The position numbers and the translations under genes are program-made. The notes beneath the pieces were generated by a model. That model saw nothing but the letters and a program-made list of their open reading frames with translations, made no database searches and was not told the origin of the DNA. 64,000 nt of DNA from Varroa destructor (Eukaryota; Arthropoda; Arachnida; Mesostigmata; Varroidae): positions 25,351,061-25,415,060 of the forward strand of contig NW_019211456.1 of assembly GCF_002443255.2 (NCBI RefSeq), written 5' to 3'. This document shows positions 25,773-36,657 of this stretch, piece by piece; position 1 is the stretch's first letter; each line of letters starts with the position of its first letter.

Positions 25773-27475
25773 CGGGTATCTTCCGCCGACCTGTTCGTCC
25801 TGACTTTGAGCTGCTAACCGAACCACAGCTTCTTCTACGTTGTCGTCGTTTTTCAGCTTCTCCAGAGCAGCTGCCGCCACTGACGCTTGCGCAGCACTCT
25901 TGTACGACGGGGTGAGGCTCCTTAATGTATTGGATGCCATTGATGTATTCTGGCTCGGGGTAGCGATCCCGATTGCGAGGTGCCGGTAAGGGCTCAGCTG
26001 GTACCGTCGGCGGTTCGGACGGACCAGCTGGTTGAGGTGGTTTGTACTTGATCGCGACAACCTGAGGCGCGTCTGCCGGATCGGCGACCTCAGGTGAAGC
26101 GCTTTTAGGGCTTGCGGTATTCTCCGAGTTGCCGAAACTCGAATGAGATTCATTGTCCGTAGCAGAGCTTCCCGAGGAAATGCCCGACTCATAGTCGCGT
26201 TCAACCGGCGTCTTCATATCGGGTTTCGGATCGGTCTCCGACGCTGCCGTTACAACCGTTTCAACAATAACCGTTTGCGAATTGCCGACAACGTCGCTGT
26301 TCTTTGGCGTGGCAGGGTGCAGATTTAAACGGCGGAAATTCGTTTTGATGTATTTGCGCAACGCTCTAGGTGGCATCACGTAATGTTTCTCGAACTCAGT
26401 GTGAAATACGATTTGCCTCTGATACTCCTCGTTAGTCTGAGGGTCGCGATAGTTTTGAGGAGAGGTGACCATCGCATGCTGAAGGTCGTTTTGACTCGCA
26501 CTAGACTTGGATAGTTTCGGCACTCGGCCCTGGTCAAGTTCATTTATACTCGTTAACGAAGCCGACTTCTTGAGGATACCTGGCAAGGTGCGCTCATCGG
26601 TGGCTTCAACAGTCGATTGCACCCGCGGCAGCGTCTGGCCGCGATCATCTAGATCCGCGCCCGGTACTGCCGGCGAGTCCGTCAGAGATTTGGAACTGTT
26701 CTTCTTGAAGCGTGGCAAACTGAATGACCAAAGACGCCTACTTGCCTTCGCCTTATCCGAATCGCTTGACTGTAACGACGAAAAACTGTCATCCGGATAC
26801 GACCGGGCGCCATGCGACAAGCTTCTAGTTAGCGAGTTCGAGTCAGGCGTCGATCGCGGCGTCTCTGATGGACTGCTCGTCGCACAGCTATCGGGGGAGT
26901 AGCTACGAACGCTGTCATCGAAGCTCACAAATTTTTCTTGCACACGAGGTGGGCACGTGGGTAAAATTTGCGGACTGCTGGACATCACGTGTTGCATTTT
27001 TGGACTTCGCGTCACCAAGATAGTACGGCCTGTTGGTGCAGGAGGCATTATTGGTACAGCTGATACCGTCGCCATTTGATCGACATCAGCAGCCGCGAGT
27101 AGATGAAGGTTTTTGTTTTCCTGCTGCTGCTGATGCTGCTGCTGCTGCTGCTGCTGCTGACGCTGGGCCTCAACAATAAAGCGGTGTTGTTGCTGAGGTT
27201 CGTGAGATTGAACGACCGGAGGGGGGGGCGGCCGTGACGGTTGAGGCTGGGGGGGTGGCGGCCTTCGCGAGGGCAGGGGCATAATTCGTGGAACCTCGCG
27301 ATTAGCAAGTCCCTCTCGAGCACTAGCAGGAGTAGGAGGGGGCATTTCATGTCGGGAAGGGATTTTAGAGGGTCCGCGAAGCATTCGTTGATCAGGAGCC
27401 GCTTGATGTAAATTGTTGTAAATGAGAGGACAGGTTTGTCCATCGGCGCCCCGGATTAACCGAATATCGGCGTGT
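25773..27475 (-). CDS. Long coding exon (exon 2) of an unrecognised Ser/Pro/Gln-rich protein
   Basis: This is the clearest coding sequence in the window. On the minus strand a 651-codon open frame spans it. The exon proper starts after an acceptor (TTTTACAG) at 27476 and ends at a strong GTGAGT donor, giving 567 full codons. With exon 1 in place the features are: a polyproline region at about residues 126-142; a glutamine tract at about 160-173, encoded largely by CAG; Ser/Thr-rich disordered sequence at 205-290; and a KFVSF motif at 236-240 and GILK at 354-357, both matching protein phosphatase 1 docking consensus patterns. A basic, more ordered-looking block lies at 413-442, a YESGISSGSS acidic and serine region at about 483, and an arginine-rich patch (KRRQRRRS) near 597-604. 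There is no enzyme domain, signal peptide or membrane segment. The composition suggests a cytoplasmic or nuclear scaffold or regulatory protein. That role is inference, and the family is not recognised. Confidence 0.85.
27121..27159 (-). repeat. CAG-type glutamine-codon repeat
   Basis: On the plus strand this is CTG repeated four times, one ATG (a His codon on the coding strand), then eight more CTG units. In the gene it encodes a glutamine tract interrupted by one histidine. The nearly pure run of one codon suggests slippage and length variation between alleles. Confidence 0.9.
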
Positions 27476-28865
27476 CTGTAAAAGGGAATTACATAAAAAG
27501 AAAAAGTAATTAGCATAAATAAGAGAAGCATACATATGTACCAAAATAATAGATGATAACGTTATAGCTAGAACTTTTAAGATAGAACAGACGATCTTAG
27601 CAACCATATCACATCTACAAAATTTTCGTTCCATCATACTAGAAAGGGGGTTTTTAGAAGTCGCCGGTGCATGACCGTGAAAGGCTATGAAAAACTTCAA
27701 CTACGGATGTAAAGGGCAAAGAATTCCCCAAGTGTTGAATGACAACTAGCCTTCCAGCTACCGGTAGAGGACGTCAGTCTTTCCAACGATCAGTTTTTCC
27801 AGCTGCTGAATATATAATACTTGTAGTCAGAATAATTATATTGATTGACAGGCAATTAGTACAGGCCACCTTATTGCCCATGTCAGCTCTACTTATTACG
27901 TCGACAAAGACGCCTAGGCTTTTCATCTAGCAATTGCGAACCCGCATCTCTAGTTGCAGCAAACACTATACGGGGATTCTCTTTCTGTCCTATTTAAGAT
28001 AGTTGCTGCAAGAATGATGCCAGCCGAAATTGAAAGAACGTTGCCCTCATCTTTGACAAAAGCGGCCCAAAGGCCAAACGACCGTTCGATGCTTGCAATA
28101 CTTTCGGCGTAATCTGAACCTATTCATCATAACATTACCATCCCAATTGTATCTGCGGTGAATCTTATCTCAAACTTTTACTGCTAAGAGCCTGAAGGAC
28201 TGCTTTTAATGTGTTTGTCTATGTATGACTCTCCGTGCTTGTATGTCCTTTGAGGTATATGGTTCTAACTGGAAGTGGACGTGTCATCCAACGGTTGTTG
28301 TGAGTCATGGGTTTTTCGACTGGTTGAATAAAATCCATCCAAGAATTCTCATTACTGGTCTTACGACCCGGTCCTTTACATATCGTCATTGCGATTATAA
28401 CAACTGACTTTGTTGCTTGGTGCCTATAAAGAACGTATTTCTTTTTGTAATTCAAATTGAAGGCCGTCAGGCTGGTCGCCTACCCGCCGCCAATGACTGT
28501 CGCTAATGTAACCCAAACATGTCGATGATCCGTTAGGCGTTGGACGTTGGTGACGTGGCTATCAGATGAAGACGATACTGCTGTTGTTGCCGTCAGTACG
28601 ACCTAACCCGATCCGACCGCACGATGCTGCGAGATGTAGCCAACATAGATAAAGACGGCTTAGCGATGATTCGGTACGACGGGGAGATGCGAAGCCCGTA
28701 AGTCAAAGAATGTGTCACTAGCATAAATTATCGGACCAATGTTATTGTCGCCTTATTGACGTCGTCGCTGTAGTCCCAGTCGCTTGACTTCAATTCAGGC
28801 TCAAATCTGCCAATGCAAAGAGATGAAGCGAGAAAACAGCTAACCAAAGTGGACGAAAACAAGAG

Positions 28866-28983
28866 ATGCTGCGCTACCCCGATGAAATTATCGCGACAAG
28901 TTTGTTATACTGCAATACTAGTAACTCACGACAAAGCTGCTCGAATACGACTAACATGCACGATATAAACAATAACAACGATG
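28866..28983 (+). CDS. Candidate first exon of a nested plus-strand gene
   Basis: An ATG at 28866 opens 39 codons, rich in Asn, Ser and Thr, ending one base into a codon at a GTAGGT donor (28984). The next good plus-strand acceptor, at 29735, leaves an exon that needs exactly one base from here, so the two join in phase. The product would be 64 residues, overall polar and unrecognised. It would be transcribed opposite to, and inside, intron 1 of the main gene. A phase match alone has a one in three chance. Confidence 0.2.
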
Positions 28984-29735
28984 GTAGGTTGACGCCTCGT
29001 GGCCATGAGCGAAATCAGTCAATGACTGCAACGACAGCAGTAGCGGTGGCGTTATCAGTCTGTGGCGTCTGCTATCTAGTTAAGAAAAACAACAGTGATA
29101 CCGTCGTGGTACCACTAATATAAACAAAGCAACTACTAATAATAAGACATTTTTTCATCTCTCACCAGCGTGTCCTATCTCTTTAATTACCGTATTAGTA
29201 AATATGGATAAACTAATAAATTGGTTTGCTGTCGACTGCTACTAGTCAGCTCATCGATAAGTCGTTAATTGTTTTTCTTTAACATCGTTACGGTGCGGCC
29301 TTGTTATTCGTGTCGAACATTGAAAGCCTTTGAGATGTTGTCGATGTATCGTTCGGTCATTGTGCTATCGCCAACAAGCTTTCATAGATATCGACAGCAG
29401 TGAAGTAATTGGTAGTACCGTTGTAGAGTGACACTTCATACTTCTTCTTCGGCTCAGTACAAGTCCAGACGATTTATTATGCGTTGCTATCCGCATTCAT
29501 ATAGCTCGATCTTACATTATAGCTGTCGAAGACCATGACGATGTTCCTGAAGACGTTTATGATGGATATTAGGACGATTCGCCGCAGCTGCTACTGTTGA
29601 TGGTGATGATTAACACCGCGTGGGGTAATTTTCTCCGGTTCAAAAATTCGCTCAACCTTGGACGTCGAACGTATGCCAGCACGGTATACAAATAGGCAGG
29701 CTGGCTAATGGAAGAATTGTTATTCAATTTTTCAG

Positions 29736-29809
29736 ATGAAACAACGACGGCGACTGCGGCCGCCACTTCGGCTGTGGCAGTCGCTGCGATCGCAGACTTT
29801 CTGGCGATC
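29736..29809 (+). CDS. Candidate last exon of a nested plus-strand gene
   Basis: A strong acceptor (TATTCAATTTTTCAG) precedes 29736. With one base carried over from 28983, the frame reads Asp-Glu, then about 24 residues rich in Thr, Ala and Val, ending at TAA (29807-29809). A second frame from the same acceptor begins with ATG and is Arg-rich, running 50 codons to TGA, so the true frame is uncertain. No poly(A) signal was located nearby with confidence. Confidence 0.2.
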
Positions 29810-30646
29810 TAACTTGAACCCATCGTTACATAGTCATGCATCGCTTTGTCTCGAAAGAGAAAACAAACATGTAGCGGCGCGACGCTGAACACTAGCATAT
29901 GAACTTTTACGATGCTGATACCGTTGTGCCAATAGAATTCAAGCAAATAAAGCTAAGGAGAAATGCATGAAGCGGTAAATTAGGACCATAACGTCGTCTA
30001 TGGTATCCCGGTACACGGCAAAGCAAGACACCCCATAGTTGTTTTGCAAGCCCCCCAGCTCCCGTTATCAGGTCTGCATTCAGTAGTTAGTCCGAATAAA
30101 GATCTGCAGGTCATTTACGTGTACGATTAGGAACTACACAAGACAATGGGAATTACAACCTTGACAGTTACCTAAAATTAGACAACTAAACCGGAGGCCA
30201 AACATCGTTTTGAAGCTAAAAACACACAACGGAACAAATGCATGCCTTACAATGGCTTCTGCTTTTATCCGGGTCGATTGAATTTAGATCGTTACCTGAC
30301 CACCGACGCAACATCGCTAGATCGAACAACAACAACAACACTATCATCAGCATCGTGAATAGCGACGACAACAGCGACGCCATACCTATAAGTAACACGC
30401 GCAGGTCGACATGAGACGAGGCGGACCGACGAGCCCCGATAGAGACAATGATACCGGTTGCAGCAGGACCAGAACCTGATCTGTCGAGTTGGGCTGGTTT
30501 TGGGCGGGGGACGCGTAAATGCGCATCGATAAGGACAAGAGAGAGCAATCGTCATCGCCGTCGCTCACGGTGGCAGCGACGGCGATGGCGATTAGCGATT
30601 GTCGTGATAGGCTATCGTGACCGGTGCGCTGGCGTTTGCCATGTCC

Positions 30647-30686
30647 GCTGCTGTTGCTGTTGCTGCTGCTGCTGCTGCTGCTGCTG
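30647..30686. repeat. (CTG)n microsatellite
   Basis: CTG/TTG triplets grading into eight or more pure CTG units. It lies in intron 1, so it is not translated in the main gene; frames across it encode only single-residue runs. Confidence 0.9.
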
Positions 30687-32208
30687 GCCAGACTATAGCT
30701 ACTGATGCTTGCTAGGGACCAGTAATACACGAACTAATAAAGCGATGTCGTGTCCGCATCCCCTAAGCCGCGTGTGCTGTGTAGGAAGACAACAACGAAA
30801 ATAACAGCTGCAGCAGCAACAACAACAACAACTAGACTGCAATTATCTAGTCGGGGTTGTAGTCTTATATCATCATTTGAAGATTTAACACGGCAACGCC
30901 AATAGCAAGTCGATCTCGGTTCCTACTCCTAGTTAGTACTTCCCTTTGGCTTGAACGCGTAACGTAAAAGACGATGTAGCGTAGACGTACAAGCTAGACT
31001 CTGGGTGATGCCCGTATAAAAATACTAGGCGCATATGGCCAACTGGGGTGGCAGCATTACAGCTTTATGGTAATGGGTGATGACATACGCAAACTGAGGA
31101 ACGTGCCGCTATCGTGGACAGGAGAAATCGTCATCAACATCGAAAAGTCGTAATTCTTTCATTTTCGTCATGTCAGCGATACAGAGTGAGAAGATGCAAG
31201 AAATAGAGATACTGGTTTAGAGCTAACGGCAGTAACAATGAAAACGGAAGTAGCTTGAGCCGTCAAGGTGTTCGGTGTATCACCATTGTTTGTTATGTGG
31301 ATCGTGGTGCTACCGGCGCCCCAGCAACAATCCGGAAACGGCATAGAATGAAACACAAACCCAACTGGTCAGACTAGAGCATGGAACCGAGCTGGAAGCT
31401 GGGGGGTGAAAAGCGGGGTGTTTGCCAGCAGTGTATTATATACGTGATTGTTAGAATCTAGTGATATATTTGTACGTAGTCTTATTGCTGTTCTATGACA
31501 TTACGCTTGGCTATTGCCTCACTGTCAAGCGAAACGTATTATTTTGTTGGAGAATAGTAGTCGATTGCAGGTACAAACATAGAAGAGACACATATAGGCC
31601 GATACAAACATAATAGAAAATAGTGATGGTAACCGAATGGTTCTAATGAAAAAGAACATGAAAAAATGCTGTTTGTAGCGATAAAATGCTGATCCCGTTA
31701 TGACGGAGTGCCATAACGACTAACTAGCGCAAAGGAAACGATATAAACATTGAGAAGTAATGAAAGGGTAGTATAAAAGCATGATACTAACAAGAATGAT
31801 CATAATAAGAGGAAAAAGAAAGTGAAACAGTAAGTACAATACGTGTGATAAGAAAAGAAAATATATAAGGATGACATAAAATAATAGTAACATTATGGTG
31901 ACACGGTATTATAATATGAAATAAAAAAAACAAAATTAGTTTCGAAAGATATTGTAGGATAGAATGGCACAATGGCAACAACTAGCTAATAGCTATCCAT
32001 ATGTGAGATTGATGTACAATGGGTGATTGAGATAGAATAATTTATGATGATATGATTTCGTCCCAAATAAGATGAAACGATGGACCTTCTAACCCAGTTG
32101 TTAATTTTAGATGCCGAAACAAAGTTGTTTCTTTTTTATCATTGAAATAACCGTATTCCATGTGTTAACCAAAAGTAAACTCTTTATTTAATAATAAGAA
32201 CAACCTAC

Positions 32209-32383
32209 CTCTCCTCGTATGGACTCTTGTACGTGAGTGTGCCCTGCAGTTGCTGCTGAGGGGAATCAGGCCCGACGGAAATGACACGTGGTGGAGGCTG
32301 GAGAGACGCTCCGGAGCTCACCCCGGGTCTACTGACAAAATGCTGTATCATCGTCGCAGGTGATGACCTCATACTTTATTTTC
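32209..32383 (-). CDS. First coding exon (exon 1) of the main gene
   Basis: This exon is too short for a simple ORF scan. On the minus strand it starts after a clear acceptor (TTTATTTTTCCACAG) and ends at a GTAGGT donor. The ATG is at 32370-32372. The 11 nt before it contain an in-frame TAA, so translation starts here and earlier exons are 5' UTR. It encodes 54 full codons plus two bases that, with the first base of exon 2, restore an Arg codon. The N-terminus begins MRSSPATMIQHF, then is rich in Pro, Ser and Gln and ends KSPYEE before the junction. No signal peptide is seen, which supports a cytoplasmic or nuclear product. Phase agreement, matched composition and both splice sites make this a strong call. 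Confidence 0.8.
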
Positions 32384-33938
32384 CTGTGGAAAAATAAACG
32401 TAATAAGCTATGCTAAACGTAAGAATTTGTTTGAGATAAGATAAAGAGATAAGAAGATAAGATAAATATATCTTTGAAATATCCTGACTTTTTTTACGCT
32501 CAGATCTCTCTTTATGTCAGCTCATTTACCCACCAGAAATATGTCGAATTTTTTTTTCTCATTTACGCAAAAAAATGGATTGCTTGATAATGGTGCCAGT
32601 GCTATTGACTGCCACTTTAAGTATGAATAACTATCACAGATATGGCGATTGTAAGCAACGACATTCAGGCCGATAATAATCCAGCAACGGATTATCTTGC
32701 CGAATAGAGAACACAGATCCTTGGTTGATTAATTAGTCGATGTAAAATTCTTCATTTTCGTTCGACACTTTATAGTGGAAAAATGTAGCATATAAAAAAC
32801 TGCAATCTTCCAATAGATGTCCACCTGATCGACAGCTCAGCTGCGACCCAGGTTCGCTTTGTCTGCATAAGTATGCCTCTGTGTATGTTAGATTGAGTGA
32901 TTTCTAGGTGAATGGAATATATGGAAATTTCGTATAAAGTCTCTTCGAAGAGGCAAATAGACGCGACAATTTATGAGGTGCATAGGGGAGTAAAACGGCG
33001 CCGTTTATATATAATATATATATGTACGGTTGCGTTCGTTGCGCAATGATCTCTTATAGGGACATTTTGTTGTACCCGTTCGTTCCCTGTTGTACCCCGA
33101 ACAATAATTCGTTGTTTTCCGTCCTTTCATTAGTGTTATTGTCTACTCAATCTACCCCATCGGTAGTAGTCTCGCCATGGCCTGGCGTACATCATATGTC
33201 ATCGTTGTGCACGCAATTGAACTACATCAGTCATTTCTTTTGACGTGCTTTTTTTGTTTGGCCTCGGTGTCTTTCTAGGTTCTTCTTTACGACCTTGCAC
33301 TGCGGCTGCCGCAATTATTTAGAGTCACAGACGTTTCAACGGGCTATTCGACCTAGCTGCCTGAAACCATCGCTGGTCGTGTGCAATCGTCCTCGTGGTA
33401 GGAACATCTGCGTCGAAAGAGATTGAAGCCGCTTCTTTTACAGCTGGACAAAACTAATTATCTATTGCTTTCCTTGTCGTAATGGCCATTTTTTTTTAGT
33501 TCTCCTGATACCATCGGATATTACAATACAGTGTCACGTTGAGGGGATCAGTCTATAGACAGACTGAGGAATCGATGCAGTAAAGTCGAATGCGTCAGCT
33601 TGGTACCGGCAGTAGCGGTAAAGAGATTGACCACAACAGAATACGGTGGCAGTCTTTTACGGCAAACATCTCCGTGCGTATGAACGGCGATAACCAAATG
33701 GGGCAATGTTAGATAATCGCACGATAACGCTGCATAGCGCTATTTATTGTTTTACTATGCACGCTGCTATTTTGCAATCTTCATTATGCGTCGTGTGCGT
33801 CGCTTCGTTCATGGTGTTAAGCGAATGTATTTAGCTGTATCATTGGCTGGCAGGAACGAGCAGGTCTACGCTCTACATTTAGTTATTTGTTCCATAATAT
33901 TTGATTGATTTTAAGTTACCTACGCTTGTCCAGCATGG
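32384..33938. other. Upstream intron or 5' flank of the main gene
   Basis: Because exon 1 starts at an acceptor, the sequence above it on the minus strand must be intron, with at least one untranslated exon further up. I see no protein-like frame here; there are T runs near 32551 and 33490 and a short (TA)n near 33008. Confidence 0.5.
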
Positions 33939-34725
33939 ATGTCTTTATCCGGCGGCCGGTACCCTTTATCACCTGGTGGATATAACTTCAAGTCACACTG
34001 TTTGGATCTCTTCGTGCGCGTGGCGACTGATGAGTCGTATAACCTTTGGCGTCCGACGGGCTTTGGAGATGTTCTGCATAGTGTAGCAGGCTCATACATC
34101 CAGAGCTTCCGTTGTTCCGAAGCACATCCTGTTACCATGGCAGTACTTAGTCGTGCTCGTGCGTTTTCCAGTAGGATAGATTCTCGTGGCAGGTTCACAG
34201 ATCCAATGGAATAAGAGGGCACGTACTGGACTGGTTTTTACCGGCGAGACGGCCCACATTGCAGCCGCGTATCGACTCAAGTGCTTTAATCTATATTCTT
34301 TTATCCGGCGAAAACTGCAGCCGGTGTACGTTATTCACGTGTGGGAGGCCCTGTTGACACGTCAGAAATACCAAAGTATTAGCAAGGCTGGTCGTGATTT
34401 CCTCAGACTGGTCCGACATAGTCTGCCTTCGTTGAGGGTGAACCGTTCATGCTTTTCGCAGCACTTGTGTTACCGCTGTTTAGAAAAAAGTAGCAAGTTG
34501 ATGTGTCTTGATTGATACACTGAGGGTTTGTTTAATGGCGGGCATAGAGATTTGGGAATTCGCGTCGCGGTCCCCAAACTTTACATTGTCAGCACGTCTG
34601 AGGCTTGTTACCAGGACTTAACATTTATAACCTACGGAGTTTGCGCGTTGTTGTGCCCGACATGTGTTCTTTCTTTGCTGGGTGTACCACCGAAAGCGGT
34701 CGTTGCCCAGCACAGGGGCTTATAA
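33939..34725. other. GC-richer, frame-dense block of unknown origin
   Basis: This block is GC-richer than its flanks. On the plus strand it carries an ATG frame of 91 codons (33939-34214), then a second frame, 34186-34515 and 34528-34725, separated only by one in-frame TGA. On the minus strand a 100-codon frame (33920-34222) has a more natural amino-acid balance. The pattern fits either a decayed coding element or exons of an unplaced gene. I recognise no domain in any frame and cannot decide the strand. Confidence 0.3.
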
Positions 34726-34750
34726 CAATCGACTAACCTGGCGATTCTAG

Positions 34751-34776
34751 ATCACAGCGACTCTAGTCGCTGTGAT
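34751..34776. repeat. 26-bp near-perfect palindrome
   Basis: ATCACAGCGACT pairs with AGTCGCTGTGAT around two central bases. It is the longest perfect inverted repeat I noticed in the window. It lies between the frame-dense block and the candidate terminal exon that follows. It could be a recognition site for a dimeric protein, a remnant terminal repeat, or a cruciform-forming sequence; nothing here tells which. Confidence 0.7.
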
Positions 34777-34851
34777 GCGAAAGTAACGGATTTTGTGGCC
34801 TTAGCTAGGAACATTAGCTAGAAATACGCTGAATTAAAATTTGACTTCCAG

Positions 34852-35077
34852 CTCGTCCAGCAGTTCGAGCTTGGAACTCGCAGTCCGTTCGAATGTCTTT
34901 TCGTTCTTCCTGCACGAACGAGTCCGCTCCCGTCGGAGAGAAACGATCGTAGAGACGCTTTTAGATTTGGCCCTACGTAGCCATGCTTTGTGCGTTCAAA
35001 CTGAACTATACTCGGGACGTACCCTGCAGATGGTACTTCGCAATTGGTCGGAAACCCTCTTCGCGATATTTACCTAG
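34852..35077 (+). CDS. Candidate terminal coding exon, plus strand
   Basis: After an acceptor-like TTGACTTCCAG, the frame opens in the phase that needs two bases from an earlier exon and runs about 74 codons to TAG at 35075. It starts with a serine run and continues with a balanced Arg, Glu and Leu sequence that could form a helix (around RRETIVETLLDLALRSH). An AATAAA lies 81 nt beyond the stop. No partner exon was identified, although the block just upstream carries open frames. The family is not recognised. Confidence 0.25.
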
Positions 35078-35130
35078 ACGCCCAAGTTGTTGAACGTACC
35101 TATGCGGCCTCGACGAGCATTAATTCCGTA

Positions 35131-35163
35131 CTAATAATAATAATAATACGTAATAATAATAAA
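35131..35163. repeat. (TAA)n run with AATAAA
   Basis: An A-rich run of TAA units with one interruption, ending in AATAAA at 35158-35163. The hexamer may be part of the repeat only, or may serve as the poly(A) signal for the plus-strand frame ending at 35077. Confidence 0.7.
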
Positions 35164-36270
35164 AAACAAATCACCCGATAAATCGGCTCACCTACGTATC
35201 TTTATCGCCGCGCATCCGTTGTCACTAATACGGAACGGACGACTCAACTCTGTCGTCGATTAGCAGGCATACTTCATAGTCATTCACCCTGCGCTTATAT
35301 AGCCCTGGCTCTGTAAAACCAACTGTGAATATTCAATTATACCTGAACAGGGTAGTTGTAGCAGGTAGTATACACCGGCCAAAATCTCCAGCTGCGTTTA
35401 CTCAGGGGAAGTAATAATAAGAAACATGGAAGCAAATCTTTTTACTTTTACCATCACTTGAAAGTTTACCGTCAGAGTGCACTTTGAGATTTAGAATTCA
35501 TAACTTGGAAAACCGCTTGTTTAGTGCATGTTGGACTCTCTGAAATTTAGCGTATCTCCATATTGAACGTCGCAAATATTTTTTGATAAGTTAGTTCTTA
35601 GATGAACCACGCATTTACTGGTTGGTATAATAAGGCGTAACTTAACTCGTCCTCACAAAGTACAAATGCGTGAGGATCCGATGTCCATTGTCGTGTGGCC
35701 GACTACTCACATATGGTACGCCCTTTGAGCAGATAAGGACGAGACTTTCGAGTAGACAAATCGATTTATGGCGGCACACTTCTTCACTCAGCTACTCTAA
35801 ATACGTCGACTAACTTCACAAGGCACGATAGCTTTGCTTAACTCGATCCTTCACGCGATCGTTGCGTTCGCAGCTGCTGCCCTCGCTGTTGTTTCGAATG
35901 GACTTCACCGCGCATACCTACGACGTACGTGCATGCAGACATAGAACATCTTATGCATGCCATGAAAAATGTACTATTTTCTATAGTTAACTAATCATCC
36001 CAACAGGGAATAACCATGTCAAGCTCGATGACGATGATTTTGCCACTAGCGAGACAGCTAGTGACTTGCCATCTGCCTTGTTCTTACCGTATCGATCCAC
36101 ACGCGTTCATATATCACAGAGCGGTAAGACAATCCCTCTGATGCTTTTCTGCCGCTTGGTGGATACATCTACAACAAAGGCTATAACTGACTGGCGGCGA
36201 AGGGACAGCAGCACCAGAAGGATCGGGTTTGTTTTAGACGGAGGACCAACAAACGCACATCGATCAGAAC

Positions 36271-36289
36271 GAGAGAGAGAGAGAGAGAT
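36271..36289. repeat. (GA)n microsatellite
   Basis: Nineteen bases of alternating G and A. Short, and without coding consequence that can be supported. Confidence 0.9.
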
Positions 36290-36637
36290 AAAGTAACAAC
36301 AACAGCAACATCTGATTTATCTGCCACAACCATCGGCGGTCGGCGTAATTTGGCCAGTCGGTAGACGACTCAAGCAACGATTACTACATGCCTTGCGTCC
36401 TACCTTGTGGCCTTGCAGTGCACTAGCGATGTTTGCGGCAAATCTGTGTGCACAATTAACTGGCAATGTTAAGCCAGAAGACCGACGAGTAGATACGCAC
36501 AATTGTTCCTGCTTGGGTGCTGGACGTTCCATGACTGACTCCTAGTCCGGAAGAGTTCTCCTAGTGAACTGGATTTATTTTGTTAACTTGACTTATCAGT
36601 GGCCCGGCGTTATTGTTGCAACGCTGTTAATCAATTC

Positions 36638-36657
36638 TCACACACACACACACACAC
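36638..36657. repeat. Short (CA)n microsatellite
   Basis: About ten CA units. It gives rise to a Cys-Val end on the antisense frame, which is therefore not a gene. Confidence 0.9.

Larger units (their letters stand above)
27476..32208 (-). other. Intron 1 of the main gene
   Basis: A 4.7-kb interval between exons 1 and 2, starting with GTAGGT (minus strand, 32208) and ending in TTTTACAG. The two exons join in phase to restore an Arg codon. The interval holds a (CTG)n microsatellite at 30647, a strongly purine-rich plus strand from about 31400 to 32000, and a possible nested plus-strand gene at 28866-29809. Nothing else is supportable. Confidence 0.75.

Noticed and set aside
25755..27443. Other long frames on both strands inside exon 2
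   Set aside because: They are shadows of the 651-codon frame, in other frames or antisense, with unnatural composition.
27476..27531. Hydrophobic N-terminus of the long open frame, resembling a signal peptide
   Set aside because: It lies upstream of a clear TTTTACAG acceptor and is intron; a better first exon with matching phase exists at 32209-32383.
34028..34060. CTGATGAG, as in the hammerhead ribozyme core
   Set aside because: The required GAAA element and flanking stems are missing.
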